Source of the DNA: Tetrahymena thermophila SB210
Lineage: Eukaryota; Ciliophora; Oligohymenophorea; Hymenostomatida; Tetrahymenidae
Length of the DNA stretch: 64,000 nucleotides
Reading direction: 5' to 3'
Assembly: GCF_000189635.1 (NCBI RefSeq)
Contig: NW_002476364.1
Span: 615,972-679,971, forward strand
Shown here: piece after piece, positions 26,701 to 38,929 of the stretch
Layout of the letters: each line of letters starts with the position of its first letter
How positions within the stretch are numbered: the stretch's first letter is position 1
Notes under the pieces: generated by a model
Database searches by the model: none
Told to the model about the DNA's origin: nothing
The model's input: the letters and a program-made list of their open reading frames with translations, nothing else
Program-made: the position numbers and the translations under genes

Positions 26701-28089
26701 GTTATATTTTTTATTATAAAAATGAAATAAAACAATATTATTCTATTTATTTTTTTTTAATAGCTATTTTTTATTTTGCTTATTTTTTTTATTCTACTTG
26801 TGTTTTTTTTTCTTTCTTAATTAATGAAACTCATTTATTCATTACAAACATTTTCTTTTATTATTAATTAATTTATTATTATTTCATATTTTTCCTTCAA
26901 ATAATGATTTATTATAAATTTTTTCTTCAATATTTAAAAAGTTAAAATTTAATTTGTGATGAAGGTACATCGAACTTAGGTTCTGCTTTAGCAAATTTTA
27001 CTAATCTCTCAAATTTAACACTTGAACTTTAGTAAAAATAGTTTATTTGCTTTACATTATGAAAATTTTTAATTCAAAAATTAATTCAAAAAAATATGAT
27101 TCTTTTAATTTATTTATTAGCTTTTTATTTGGTTTATTTTTCTTTTTTTATTCTTCTGATTGTATTTTTTTCTTCTTCTTCTTCTTTATTTTTTAATTTA
27201 AATAATTTATTTATTTTCTTTTTGTTTTAATTATTAATTAATTTATTTATTATTTCATATTTTTTTTCACTTCTCCTTATGACTAACCAATCGATTTTTA
27301 TATTTTTCTTCAATAATTAAATAGACATAATTAAATTGGCTCACTTGGAGCATCAGGCTTAGGTTCTGCTTTAGCAAATTGTATTAATCTCTCAAATTTG
27401 AGACTTTATCTTGGGTAAAAATTGTTTATTTGTTTGGGATAGTGATATAACTCATTTATTCATTTTCAACTTTTGGTTTTATTTTTAATTAATTCATTTC
27501 TTATTAATTGATTTTTTTTCTTCATTTTATCATTCTAACTTATGATTTATGATAAATTTTTTCTCCAATACTTAAAAAGTTTAAATTAAATTTGTGATGA
27601 AGGTACATCAAGCTTAGGTTCTGCTTTGGCAAATTGCATTAATCTCTCAAATTTGGCACTTGAACTTTAGTAAAAACAGTTTATTTGTTTTGGTTAGTGA
27701 TATTTTTAATATAAAAAATAATTTAAAATAATATAACTAACTATGCAATTTGATTTATTAGCTTTTTTTAAATTCTAATTGTGTTATTTTTTCTTACTTT
27801 GCTAATTTAGCTCATAATTTTCATTTTAAACTTTTGTTAATTCATTTCTTATGATTTCATATTTTTTCTTCAATATTTATAAAGACACAATTAAATTAGT
27901 GCCTTTGGTGCATCAAGCTTAGGTTCTGCTTTAAAAAATTGCACTAATCTTTCAGATTTGAAACTTCATCTTAGGTAAAAGCAGTTTGTTTATTTTGGAT
28001 AGTGATATTTTTTAATATTAAATGAATGTAATTATTGAAAACTCATTTTATTGATTTATTAGATTTTTATTTGATTTATTTTAATTTTT

Positions 28090-28165
<76 letters not shown>

Positions 28166-29067
28166 TGTTAATTTAACTCCTTCATTATTTAATTTTCAAC
28201 TTTTTATTTTATTTTTAATTAATTTCTTCTTTTTTAATTTTTTTTCTTCATTTTTTCCTGATTACTAATTAATTGATTTTATATTTTTTCTTCATTATTT
28301 AAATAGCTAAAATTATATTGGTGATAAAGGTACATCAAGCTTAGGTTCTGGTTTAGCAAATTGCACTAACCTCTCAAATTTAACACTTGAACTTTAGTAA
28401 AAATAGTTTATTTTTTTTTGGATAGTGATACTTTTTAATATATAAATGAATTTAAAACAATATAACTAACTCTATTAATTTTTTTATTAGCTTTTTATTT
28501 GCTTAATTCTTTTTTTATTCTGCTTAAGTTTTTTTCTTCTTCTTACTTTTTTAATTTAACTCATTTATTAATTATCAACTTTTGGCTTAATTTTAATTTG
28601 TTAATTTCTTATAAATTCATATTTTAACTTCACATTTTCCTTATAACTAACTAACTAACTAGTTAATAATATATTTTTTCTTCAACATTTAAAAAGATAC
28701 AATTAAATTAGTGAAATTGGTTTATCAAGCTTAGCTTCTGCTTTAGTAAATTGCAATAATCTCTCAAATTTGAAACTTTATCTTAGGTAAAAACAGCTTA
28801 TTGTTTTTGATAGTGATATTTTTTAATATAAAAATGAATTTAAAACAATATATAATTCTATTAATTAATTTATTAGCTCTTTATTGATTTATTTTTCTTT
28901 TTTTTTATTTTGTTATTGCTATTGTTTTTTTATTTTATTTGTTTATTTATTTATTAATTTAATAGATCATTTTTAATTTAATAATTTTAATCTATTTACT
29001 TTTTTTTAGTAATTTACATTAATTTATACTAAAAGTAAAAGCGAAATCAAGAAATCATAAAAATTGA
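23738..29067 (+). CDS. Leucine-rich-repeat protein with one-exon-per-repeat array (5' end missing)
   Basis: Fifteen consecutive exons, each exactly 90 nt: 23738, 24125, 24486, 24829, 25185, 25569, 25918, 26245, 26584, 26942, 27325, 27580, 27885, 28307 and 28697 (starts). A last exon (29010-29067) follows, with TGA at 29065-29067. All introns start GTAAA, end AG (usually in TTTAAAAAG) and sit after the second base of a codon, so each exon is one symmetric 30-residue unit. The repeat reads roughly N-Q-I-G-A-x-G-A-S-G-L-G-S-A-L-A-N-C-T-N-L-S-N-L-T-L-x-L, the RNI-like LRR type common in Tetrahymena. No TGA interrupts any exon. Exon ends alternate between a TA class and an AG/GA/AA/GG class from the third to the fifteenth exon, which implies amplification as two-exon pairs. 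Introns (165-332 nt) are also similar to each other. No start exon was found. Such proteins often carry another domain upstream; none is visible. Function is probably protein binding. Confidence 0.8.
28088..28166. repeat. (TTTC)n microsatellite in an LRR intron
   Basis: About 19 perfect copies of TTTC within the pyrimidine-rich part of the intron between LRR exons 13 and 14. It explains why that intron is the longest (332 nt). The frame across it is not a gene. Confidence 0.95.
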
Positions 29068-30320
29068 AATTAGAAAGCAAGTGTCTTAAATTAAATAGAT
29101 TAGTTGTCTTTAGAATATATTTATAATGATAATAAAAAGAATTTAAAAAACTATCACTAAAAATAAAAATATTTGGATAATAGAATATACTGTAAATGCT
29201 CGTTAATTTAGGCATATTTTAATTAAGGCATTTTTTTCTTAAATTTTGTTTTTAAATTTGTTAAAAATCCATTATTTTTTATGCAAGAGATACTTTATTC
29301 TAACTATCTGTAATTTTTAAAAAATGAAAAATAATAACTTTCAAACAAAATTGTATTTTTAATTTCTTCTTCTACTCTAAACAAATTTCTAATCAAAAAT
29401 TAAATTTTAAATTAAAAATGCCTATAATTTCTTTTATATATTTAATGGATATATTTAAGCTTCTAGCAGCTATTTTCTTGTTTTAATAAGTTAAATAAGT
29501 TAATCATAGAATTTAAAAAAGAATAAAAAGTTTATATTACTTTTAAAGTTAAAACTATTATTATTTTTATTATTCTATTCAAATAATCTTTAAAATTTAT
29601 TTGATAACTAGCTTTGAGTTTTTTTTATTTATTTTCTTTATCTTATTAATAAATAAAATAGTTTGATTATTTAGTTTCTATCTTTCTTAATAAATAATTT
29701 CGATCCTTTTTAATAAATATTTTTGATAATTTCTAATAGATAGTTTCGATCCTTACTAATAAATATTTTTGATCATTTCTAACTTTTATAAATAGTTTCG
29801 ATCCTCTTTATAAAAATTTTAATATTTCTATATAAATAGTTTCGAACCTTGATTTTTAATAATAAATATCTTCTAAATATATAGTTTAGGTTATCATTAT
29901 TAAAATTTTTTATCTTTATTAGTGAATAATTTAAATCCTTCTTTGTTAAGTTAAAATTTTATAAATAGCTTATACTTAATTCCATTATATTTTCGATTAA
30001 TTAGAATGAATTCTTTCTAATTTTCCTAATAAGAAGCTTCTATTTCTTTTTTGGTTTGATCATATTTAATAAGATTTAGTTTTTTTAATAATTAATTTAA
30101 TAAAAACTTTAAATGTTATTTCCCAGTTTTTTTTTTAACTCAATATGATTTATAGTTTCGATCTTATTTGATGGTTATAATAATATTTAATAAATAGTTT
30201 CGATCCTGTTCATATTTCGAATATTTTAAAAGCTACAAAACTTATAAAATTATTAATTTTTAAATACAAAAAAGAAGCTAAAAAACTATCTGCAAATTAT
30301 ATACATTTTTAATTTGTATT
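29068..30320. other. Spacer with iterated TAGTTTCGATCCT motif
   Basis: AT-rich spacer between the LRR gene and a membrane-protein gene. The only pattern is the dispersed TTTCGATCC word, listed separately. The minus-strand frame at 29024-29215 is low-complexity and partly overlaps the LRR 3' exon. Confidence 0.6.
29693..30210. repeat. Six dispersed copies of an AATAGTTTCGATCCT motif
   Basis: Copies start near 29693, 29740, 29791, 29835, 30151 and 30193. The first four are spaced by 44-51 bp and contain a near-invariant TTTCGA. In an AT-rich spacer the repeated CG and GATC stand out. The array ends about 110 bp before the next start codon. It may be a decayed minisatellite or an iterated binding site. 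Confidence 0.7.
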
Positions 30321-32345
30321 ATGAGCTAGCCAGTGGTGAGAAAAAATGCGCCTGTTTTTGAATTTAAAGATGACTAGAATGAAATAGAAAGTATTGGGGT
30401 AATTATGTAGGAAGAAGAAAACTTCTAAGAAAAAGCTAAAAGAGCATCACTTAATTTTTAAAGTGCAAGCTATTTGTCTAGTCTCCAAGAAGTCAACACA
30501 AATTATACTTCTATGTATGGTATTAATATGTAGAGCTAATAAAACCTAAAAACACCAAAGCAATCAAGATTATAAAGTAAGACCAAAATAGTGGAAGGGA
30601 CTTCAACAGTAGTTTTAACTGTTATTCTCTCATTGATAACAAATATTATTTTCACATATCCATTAATCATTTTAAAAAGTATCTATACTCTACTGACAGC
30701 GTTTATTTACCCTTTTAGAAAACCATGTTCAATACGTGCATTTGTTAAAAAATGTTTGAATCCAATAGTTTAGATAATATTTGCTAGTAGTGTTCTATGT
30801 ATAGTTTACTATGCGTTTGTAAATATGTCTTTGAAAAAAAGAGACTTTTATGGTATACTGTTTTTTGATGCTTTCTTTTTGTTTTTTACAAAGATCTCAA
30901 TCTTTAGCATCTTAAAGCTAACAAAGTAAAAAGACTTAAAGTTAACATGGAAAAATGTATGTTCTATTATTGATCCTGGTAGCCAAAATGGCCTTGTTTT
31001 GGACCTTATTGATAAATAGAAAGATAGTGATATTTATATGGACATATCATGTAATGAAGATTCATGGAAGGAAGAATATCTTAAAATTATAAATTCAAAC
31101 TTAGAAGTTGACCTAAATATATAAAGATTCAACACAATTTAGACAGACATCAAGAATCCCCTTTCACTTGAGCTGATTGGTTATCAGTTTTTATAAGGTT
31201 AAAACTAGAAACTTGGACCTAACTTTGCATAACTTTTAATTACTTAATTAATGACTATAGCAAAAATTTTATGCAGTTTAGCATTCATATATGTTAATAT
31301 ACCATTTAATACAGATGATATTTTCTAACTTTTAGCAATATCCTTATTCTATATTAACGAAACATATTGTTTCAACATTCTACTAAGTAATTAAGACTTG
31401 CGCAGAAAGATCATTATGTCTAAAGGAATTAATGAATGCATTAAATTTACTGATATAGAAATAGAAAATGATTACTCAAAGAGACTAGATGTCACCTCAT
31501 GCATTAGTCTTGAAACTTGGGACAATTCCAGAAGAGCGATTTACCTTTTTTTCCAAGACTATTATAAAACTTTTGAAATGTGCTACTGCTGCATCTTCAT
31601 ATACTATTTGTTTATTTTTAATATTTTACTTTCCAAGTTTTTTAAAATTTATATCCTCTTTGAAGAATTCTCGATTTTTTAAAATCCTATGATCGTTATA
31701 TCATCTATCTTTAGTTTTATGATCTTAAGCGTTTTCCTTTTGTTCAGGTTCTACTTTGGAGATAAATATAATGAAACTATTGACGAAGCTGGAGAAAATA
31801 TAGATACTTTAATCGGAATTTATTAGGATCTTATCTAAATGTATGATTACAATTTTTAGTAAAAAACTATTTCATAGGCTACCATCTCAATAGTTTCAAA
31901 AAATAAATAGCAATTAATACCTTAGAGGTCTTAAATTATTCAAAATGACCCTGAAGACATGCAAATAATGTCAAGATAGTTAGGTTAAGATCCTAAACGC
32001 GCACATATGATAACTTGCTATGATTTAATAATAGCTAAAATTAAATTTCTTTCTCGTTTTTACATAAATAGAGGATTAGAATTTTAAGGTAAAACTTACA
32101 ATATTGCAGAAGAAAAAACTTTACATCAAAAGATGTTAAAAAATCTATTAAAAAGCTTTTAAAGAATAAAATCTTAGATAGAAATAGACTCTAAACAACT
32201 TTGTTATAAAGTGCTTAATTTATTAAAACTTGAATTCAAAGAATCTCTTCTCACTTTATCAATTGGTTTAATATCAATTTTACCAAATGTTATCCCAAAT
32301 ATAAAAACCCTATATAAGGAGAATATTTTTGACTATTAAAAATGA
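30321..32345 (+). CDS. Multi-pass membrane protein, ciliate type
   Basis: A single exon of 674 residues with TGA at 32343-32345. The first 90 residues are polar. Hydrophobic segments follow at about residues 95-125, 150-175 and 180-200, then a soluble loop of about 110 residues, then more segments at about 310-350, 415-440 and 450-480. A final hydrophobic stretch lies near residue 650. Between the last segments is a charged cytosolic-looking region (480-640). I recognise no family motif. Lone ciliate membrane proteins of this length and layout are numerous. The TTTCGATCC motif array lies just upstream. The same general composition recurs in the gene next to the telomere, but I see no clear residue-level similarity between them. 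Confidence 0.7.
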
Positions 32346-33615
32346 AATACTTTTATATATTAGTATTTATCAATTATATATTCAATCATTTTATGCATAT
32401 TTTTAAAATTTAACTTTATATTGGTAACTGTTTAATTAAAAAGGTTTTTATTATATAAAATAATAAAATTTAGACTTAGCTTTAAAATTTATAAATATTA
32501 AGAATGAATTAATGAATGATATCATGTAATTTTAATTATTTCAAGCATACATAACAAATAAATTTTTATTTATTTATAATATAGTAAAAATTATAATAAA
32601 AAATTTAAATGTACGTCTATATCGTACGTACACTGTTAATCCTCATATAGAATTTTACATAAAATTTTTTTCTATCAAGTACCAAGGAAAATACTATTAA
32701 CAATTAAAATGATAAAAAAAGTAAAATTCTTTTTAAAATAAATCTCATATTTATTTTAAAATTAAATTAATTTTCAAGTATTTCTTTTATTCATTTTTGA
32801 GTGGAAGAAAAAGATAAATTACTATTAAAAGTAATTTTAAAAATATCATAGAATAACAAATGAATTAATATATAATGAAAATAAAAATTGAATTTGAAAA
32901 TTGAGTTATTTTAGAAAAAAAAACAAAAAAAAGTCATATAAAAAGCTAGTAAATAAATTGAAAGTGTATAATTTTTTTAAATTTATTTTTATATTAAAAA
33001 ATACCTTAACCCAATAATTTATAATTTTTTATTAATTATTTCTATAAACTCCTAAATGCATTAGCATATGGACACTTCTAAATGAATAAAATAAGATATT
33101 ATATGTAAATAATAACAAAATATGCTCGATATCGTTTGTCAGAAATAGTAAGAAAAATTTTAACTATATTGAAGACAGAACTTTTTATTACTGAGTTATA
33201 TTTTGAGATTAAGATTAAAAATAATATTTTTTACTTTATTAATATTTTACTTTAAACTTAATCAAATTTCTGAAAAAAAAGAAAATTTTTAAAAGTATTA
33301 ATTAATTTTTTGTTTTATTTACTTTAATATAATTATATTTAAAATATATATTAATTATTTATATTTCTATTAAATTTTAATTAATGCTTTTCAATTATTA
33401 ATGACTTGTGCTTTTTATTTCTAAAAGATTAGGTTTTATTGGTAAAAGGTTGACAAAACAGTCACTTTGTTAAGTTATTTTTTAAAATTAATCAATTCAA
33501 ATAAATTTAATTTTTAATTCAAATATAAGATAGAAATTTTATTTAAATAAAAATCAATAATAACAATTTAGCTTTCAACATATTAAATTAAATTTATAAA
33601 TACAAATTAAATGTA
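32346..33615. other. AT-rich convergent spacer
   Basis: The 3' flanks of two converging genes. Nothing is recognisable apart from a short inverted pair near 32612-32631 (GTACGTC..ATCGTACGTAC). Confidence 0.6.
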
Positions 33616-35082
33616 TCATAGAATGTATTTATTTAAATAGATATTCAGTTATTTGATAAATTGTTTTAGTTTAGTTATCTCTAAATTCTTGTTTCTGTTC
33701 TGCTTGCAAAAAATTGATCAACTTAATTAATATCGTGAGTAAATTTTCCAATAAAATTTTTCTTAATTTAATCATAATATGGAAGATCATTCTCAGCAAC
33801 TTTACTTACTAATTATAAAAATGTATTTTATTTTATTATTATTTCTTTTTAAGATGTTTACTTATTTCTTTTTTTTTATTTTTTTGCTTGAAATATTCGT
33901 TTGAAGCTTCTTTAAGTTCATTTATTCCTAAAAATTCTATCTTTTAATAATGAAGAAAATTGAATTCAATAACTTTAAAAAAAAATAATACGAGTTATTC
34001 TGGATCTGAATAATTAGTTTTTTGTTAATTTGACCTTTCTTCTTCGTCATCATCATCATCCTCTTCATCATCATCTTCGTCTTCGCTTTAATAAAATATA
34101 TTTATCTCTTAAATTTATTTTGAAAAATTAAATACCTCATTTAAACATTTCTATCCCTCATCTCTATTTCCATATTCTAAGATACTTGGCTAAATCCACA
34201 TATGTTTTCTGCTCTTATATTTATTTTTATTATTATTTAGTATTGCTAAAAATTAGTTAAACAGATTTTACTCATAAAAAGCATTTTTTTTTAAAGGATA
34301 CCCAAATTTATCAAGAATTATAGTTTTAATTCCTCGCTTTTAAGCTTAAAGTAGAACAAATGATTAAAAGATATATTAATTTTATTATAAGTTACTAATT
34401 ATAAAGGCTTCTTTTGTAAATAACATCTTGAGAATGTCAGCACCTTGCGTTTGAGATTTTTGAATGCTACTTGAGAAGTATGCTTTTAACTTCTACATAG
34501 AGTCTATGTCTAGATTAATTCTTTCTCTATCAGATTCGCTTTGAGTCTAAAATAATGTGAAAATACCCATCAAGCAAACCGTTTATACATTGAAGTTATT
34601 TGACTAAATAAGTTTATCTTTAAGAGAATGAAATTAAATAAAAATATTCAACTAAGAAAATTTTATTTACTCAGAAGGACTCCATAGAATAGCTAAATAA
34701 ATTCTTTCTTATCCTCTTTCTTATGAAGACACTTATTTTATCAAAATCAATTTTGTTGTAGCAGCATTAAACGAATAACTAAGTAAGTAAGTAAGTATTT
34801 ACTGAAGTCAAATATTGTAAGCGATAATCTTTCCAAAGGGATTTAAACAGAGGAAAAGTAATTTCTGATTCTATAGACTAAAAAAGAGAATTTATTACCA
34901 TTAAAATGATATTTATAATTCAAATGCAGGCAGATAATAATTGAATAAACTTAAATACTTACTTCTGCTTATGTGAATAATGGAATAACATCATTAATTA
35001 AAGCCTTAAGTCTATCATCAAGGAGACAATTTGGATGATATATTTGCATGAAATCTTTTTATTAGCTACCAACATCCATCAT
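33616..35082 (-). CDS. Probable snRNA-activating complex subunit 1 (SNAPC1-like)
   Basis: Starts at ATG 35082 and ends at TGA 33616-33618. The first exon (MMDVGSQQKDFMQIYHPN...) is followed by a GTAAGT intron. Two stretches resemble the SNAPC1 N-terminal domain: SIESEITFPLFKSLWKDYRL, in the position of the F-x2-F-x3-W block, and SNNFNVQTVCLMGIFTLFQT, followed by a charged helix. A KRGIKTIILDKFGYPLK block follows, then a strongly acidic run (E and D, about 34029-34081) and a basic, glutamine-rich C-terminus ending near LNIYLNKYIL. SNAPC1 is part of the factor that binds the proximal sequence element of snRNA genes. The exon structure at about 34670-34800, where an AAGT repeat sits at a splice site, and near the C-terminus is not fully resolved. 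Homology is by motif only. Confidence 0.5.
34780..34797. repeat. (AAGT)n microsatellite at a splice donor
   Basis: Four to five copies of AAGT (TTAC on the coding strand) directly inside the putative second intron of the SNAPC1-like gene. Confidence 0.85.
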
Positions 35083-35776
35083 ATTTAATTGTAATTAAAA
35101 TTATACTTTGTTAGTCAGATAATAACTAAAAATTTAATGTTTTTGATAAATTTTAATACTTAAAAAAAAGTAAATGATATCAAAATTTGTTATAAAATAT
35201 TGTAAAATTTATAAAAATAACCTAAGCAACTATCTCTCAAAATAAATCAAGACTAAAATATTTTTTAATTTAATATTTTGAGTAAACAATTAGAAATTTA
35301 TATAAAATATCAAAATCCATTTTAAATTATAAATTATTTTATCAATTATTAATTTATATTAATGAATAACCTTATTATTTTTTAAGGATTGAATGAAGCA
35401 ATTGCTAATTGATGAATTAACAAAAATATCTTGTGATTAAAAATTTTTTATATTTATTTAATTTATATAATAGTGAAGATTTCCAATAAAGTGTATTCAT
35501 ATTAGTATCTATTTATCTTGCTTTTATTAATAGGCTTTTGCTTGTTTATTTATTTGTTTGTTTGTTTGTTTGTGATTTTGAAGGGGAATAAATCTTAATG
35601 AAAAGAGAGATTGATTCTTATTACTTTTTTCCTTGCTTGATTTAATGAATATTTTGATTTTATTAAGAATTATCAATAATAAATTAATAAAGAATAAAAT
35701 AAAGAGGATTTCTATCTTTTTAAAAAGAATTAGAAAAAGGAGGTAGCAATTACTAATAAAATAAATATAGCTAGAA
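35083..35776. other. Divergent spacer with (GTTT)n
   Basis: Shared upstream region of the SNAPC1-like and NDUFA5 genes. It contains TTTG/GTTT repeats at about 35541-35573. The long minus-strand frame at 35527-35946 overlaps the NDUFA5 start and is antisense noise. Confidence 0.6.
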
Positions 35777-36397
35777 ATGTTGCAAAGAGGCTTAGCTAAA
35801 TTTTTGTTACGCAATACAAGATAAACTTTTGGTGTTGTTAGAAATGGTTTTTCTTCTACATAAATTGAAAAGGCAGCAGAAAAGAGCGATGAAGTTCCCA
35901 TCCATTTAAGACCATATAATAAGGAAAAGTACGAAGTACCTTCCACTAAGCTGAAATATTCTACAGGTTACGCATTGCTTGATGTTGAACCTATGCCTCG
36001 TGCCAAAATTATGAAGATCAGCTACAATATTTTACATAAATTAAAGGAAATTCCTGAAACTGCTATGTATCGTATTTATACAGAAGAAAAGGTCAAATAC
36101 ATCATGAAGCTCACTGATGAAATTGAAGATGTTCGCTAATTAGAAGAAGAATTCGGCCAAGATTCCATTGAATTGTTCATTTATTCTTATGGTAAAGAAC
36201 TTGAACTTGTTGAATATATGAAGCACTCCAAGCCTTGGGAATCCCGTCCTGGTGATGAAGAATAAAACGAAATGATTCGTATTGCTTCATAAAAGCGTGT
36301 TTATCTTAAGCACTAAAGAGTTGATCGTCCTGCTCGTTAAGAAGCTGCTTTCATTTCTTCAAATGCTAAGCCTCAATTAGAAGCTGGCAAGCAATGA
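35777..36397 (+). CDS. NDUFA5: Mitochondrial complex I subunit NDUFA5 (B13)
   Basis: A single exon of 206 residues, TGA 36395-36397. NDUFA5 is a supernumerary subunit of the matrix arm of NADH:ubiquinone oxidoreductase. The N-terminus (MLQRGLAKFLLRNTRQTF) is a basic amphipathic mitochondrial targeting sequence. The family domain spans about residues 55-160: KYSTGYALLDVEPMPRAKIM, then ETAMYRIYTEEKVKYIMKL, a helix ending VRQLEEEFG, and the diagnostic KPWE after the helix ELELVEYMKHS. A C-terminal extension of about 50 residues, rich in R, K and Q, goes beyond the animal protein (about 115 residues). GC content and codon use are higher than in neighbouring genes, fitting strong expression. The start is the first in-frame ATG giving a presequence. 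Confidence 0.9.
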
Positions 36398-37109
36398 AAT
36401 AGTTAATTACAAAATGAAAAGAAGGATAGTATAGAAAAGCATTAATGAGCAAATAAATATATTGAATATATAAGGAATGTTAAAATGGAACCTTATCTAA
36501 TCTATCTTCGATATTTCAAACCTAAGCAAGGCTTTTATAAAAAGCAATAATAAATAAATAAAAACTAATTAATATTGCTGATTGAATAAAAGATGTATTA
36601 AGTATAAGTAGTCAAAATATCTATCTATCTATCTTTATTTCAAATTCAATATAATAATAGTTTACGATTTAACAGAATACTCATTGAATTTTAGCCATTT
36701 TCTATTATTAAATTCTATAATATTCATAAAACAAACCCATTTGATTAAGCAATAAAATAAATTTGTTTAATTTTCTATTTTAAAACAATAATTCATTCAA
36801 TATAAAAGCTATTTATTTATTTACTTTTTATCAAAATCAATTCATATTTTATTTAGACTTTTTAATTTGACAATTTATAAAATATTTTTTTCATTTAAAT
36901 TAGATATTTTAATTATTTTTAATTTAAAACTGTTAAGAACTGAAAAATTATTGAAACTTAAATGGTTGAAATTTTTAAGAATACTTTAAAAAATATAATG
37001 TGCAATAATAAAGTAATTTTTTACAAAAGAAATTAAAGATTTTTTTGTTAATTAAAATAAATTGAGTTAAAAAATGAATTTATTTTTAATTTTTAAATAG
37101 CTTTTTAGT
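36398..37109. other. Convergent AT-rich spacer
   Basis: The 3' flanks of NDUFA5 and the GNAT gene. It contains a short ATCT repeat (about 36619-36634) and no gene. Confidence 0.6.
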
Positions 37110-38087
37110 TCAAAATTTATTTTTTTCATAAATTCTGTAATGCCCAAGTTCCAAACCTGCCTCAACTAAAGTATTTTTAAAGGGGCAAAGTTCATCAATC
37201 ATCCATCTTATATTTGTTAAACGTATCTTTGGATTGTAAATCTTTTTAAGGAAATACATAAAACTAGAAGCCAAATCAACTAAATTAGTTTTTTATTTGA
37301 GTTCTGACAATATTCTGAGATCATAAATGTAGATCTAAATTCCGTTTCTCCAATCTGACATTTCATAGAAAACAGGCAAATAGCCTATTATTTAAGAAGT
37401 TTCAGAGCTTTTAACTACAAAAATACCTCCAAAATCGCTTTGTTACATAATAAAATCTATACTTTTTAATGTATTTTCAATCGATGTCATTTTTTTATTC
37501 ATAAGTGTTTCCAGAGAAGAATTTTTTAAGTCATTCTTTAATTGCTCAGCTTCTTAAATAGAAGCGAGTGAAAAAACAAATTAGTCTGTGTGTTTGTAAA
37601 CTTTTTTATCATTAAAATAAAAATCATCTTCTACAAATATCTCGTTTGAGTCAAACATTCCTAATCTCTGGTAAACCTATTGAGCTCTCGTGTTATCATT
37701 TTCTACATATAATCTCAAAGGATATTAATTGTCCTTGTTTATTTTTTCAACTTCGTGAAACATTCCTTTAAAAACTCCTGATCCTCTAAATTGTTTCTCA
37801 ACAAAGACGCTCTAAAACCACCATACATTTATTGATCTATAAATATCGTGGCTGAATGTTATCAGTTCTGATGAAATAGCTTTATCTTCTTCAGCTGTTG
37901 CTCCAACTAAAAAGAATCCTAAATTTGGATTCTTATATATTGTGTCAATTGCTTCTGTTACTTCTTACTAATTTAACTCTTTTCCTTCAGTTTCTTTAGC
38001 CATATCATACTAAAATCTTGCTACTAAACTTGATTCTTCGAATTTAACTTTTCTAAATGTAATTTCTTATGTTTAGGTGCTATTCAT
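37110..38087 (-). CDS. GNAT-family N-acetyltransferase
   Basis: A single exon of 325 residues; ATG at 38087, TGA 37110-37112. GNAT enzymes transfer an acetyl group from acetyl-CoA to an amine. Visible features: beta-strand NVWWFQSVFVEKQFRGSGVF (residues 87-106), with the Q-x-x-G-x-G/A acetyl-CoA pyrophosphate loop as QFRGSG (99-104), and the typical motif B, RLYVENDNTRAQQVYQRLGM, about 20 residues later. The C-terminal half (about 190-325) has a second GNAT-like outline ending VEAGLELGHYRIYEKN but lacks an obvious acetyl-CoA loop. It may be a degenerate second domain, as in tandem GNATs. The substrate cannot be told from the sequence. No targeting signal is seen. Confidence 0.85.
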
Positions 38088-38929
38088 TTTTAATAGTTAA
38101 GTATTTATTTTCAAACAAGATTTTTATTTATGAATTATTTATTTTATATTTTGATTTACCAAATTAAAAACTCATCAAAAATTAATAAATCTTAATTTTA
38201 ACAAGCGCAATTTTATAAAATTTACTTTTTACATAATTTAATTATCTGCGAAGTAATAATTACTTTGTTTAACAATTCAGAATAATTTAAAATAAAATAA
38301 AGATATTACATCTTATTTAGATATTTGTTTGTAGTAGATATAATTTTTTTTTCCAGTATTCAATTATAAAATTAAAAAAATTTATTTTTAATAATTAACT
38401 TAGATTTTAAATAAAAAGGAAAAATTATTTCAAATAAATTGATAAAGAAAGAGAAAATATAAATAAAAATAATTTATTTCAATACAATTGTTTTGAATAA
38501 AAATTTTTTATTCCAATAATTTCATTTTGCTTCAAATAAAAAGCCTAATTTTCTTCTCTTTTTAATTTTAAAATCTTTAATTTAACGTTTATTTGATTTA
38601 AATAAAGAAAATAAAAAATATTTACAAAGATGAAAGTAAGTTGGGTAGAGTAAATTGCTAAATAAAATTTGCAATAAATATGCACAATATAAAATATAAA
38701 TATTTCTAATTATTTTATAATTTTTTTTTATTTACAAAAATTTATGAATAATTTTTTCATCTCCTAAAAATTATTATTAATTTGTATGTTGAAATATATA
38801 TATTTATAAATACTTAAGGCTAAAATTTTTTGGATGAGATACCTGAAAATAAATTATATAAATATCAATAATTTTGAAGAGAGTCTTAGTATATTGGATA
38901 ATAGTTATAAATTTTATTAGAAAGTTTAT
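38088..38929. other. AT-rich spacer
   Basis: The GNAT 5' flank and the TTC39-like 3' flank. No gene, RNA or clear repeat. Confidence 0.6.

Noticed and set aside
28035-28268. 77-codon plus-strand frame rich in F, L and S
   Set aside because: It is created by the TTTC microsatellite inside an LRR intron.
23738-28786. Regularly spaced conserved 90 bp blocks resembling a CRISPR-like array
   Set aside because: The blocks are coding LRR exons with GT..AG borders in a eukaryotic chromosome. Spacers are related introns, not unique sequences.
31489-31692. 67-codon frame within the membrane-protein gene at 30321
   Set aside because: Out-of-frame shadow of a continuous 674-codon reading frame.
35527-35946. 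139-codon minus-strand frame
   Set aside because: Antisense to the NDUFA5 start and its 5' flank. It includes the GTTT repeat and has no protein features.
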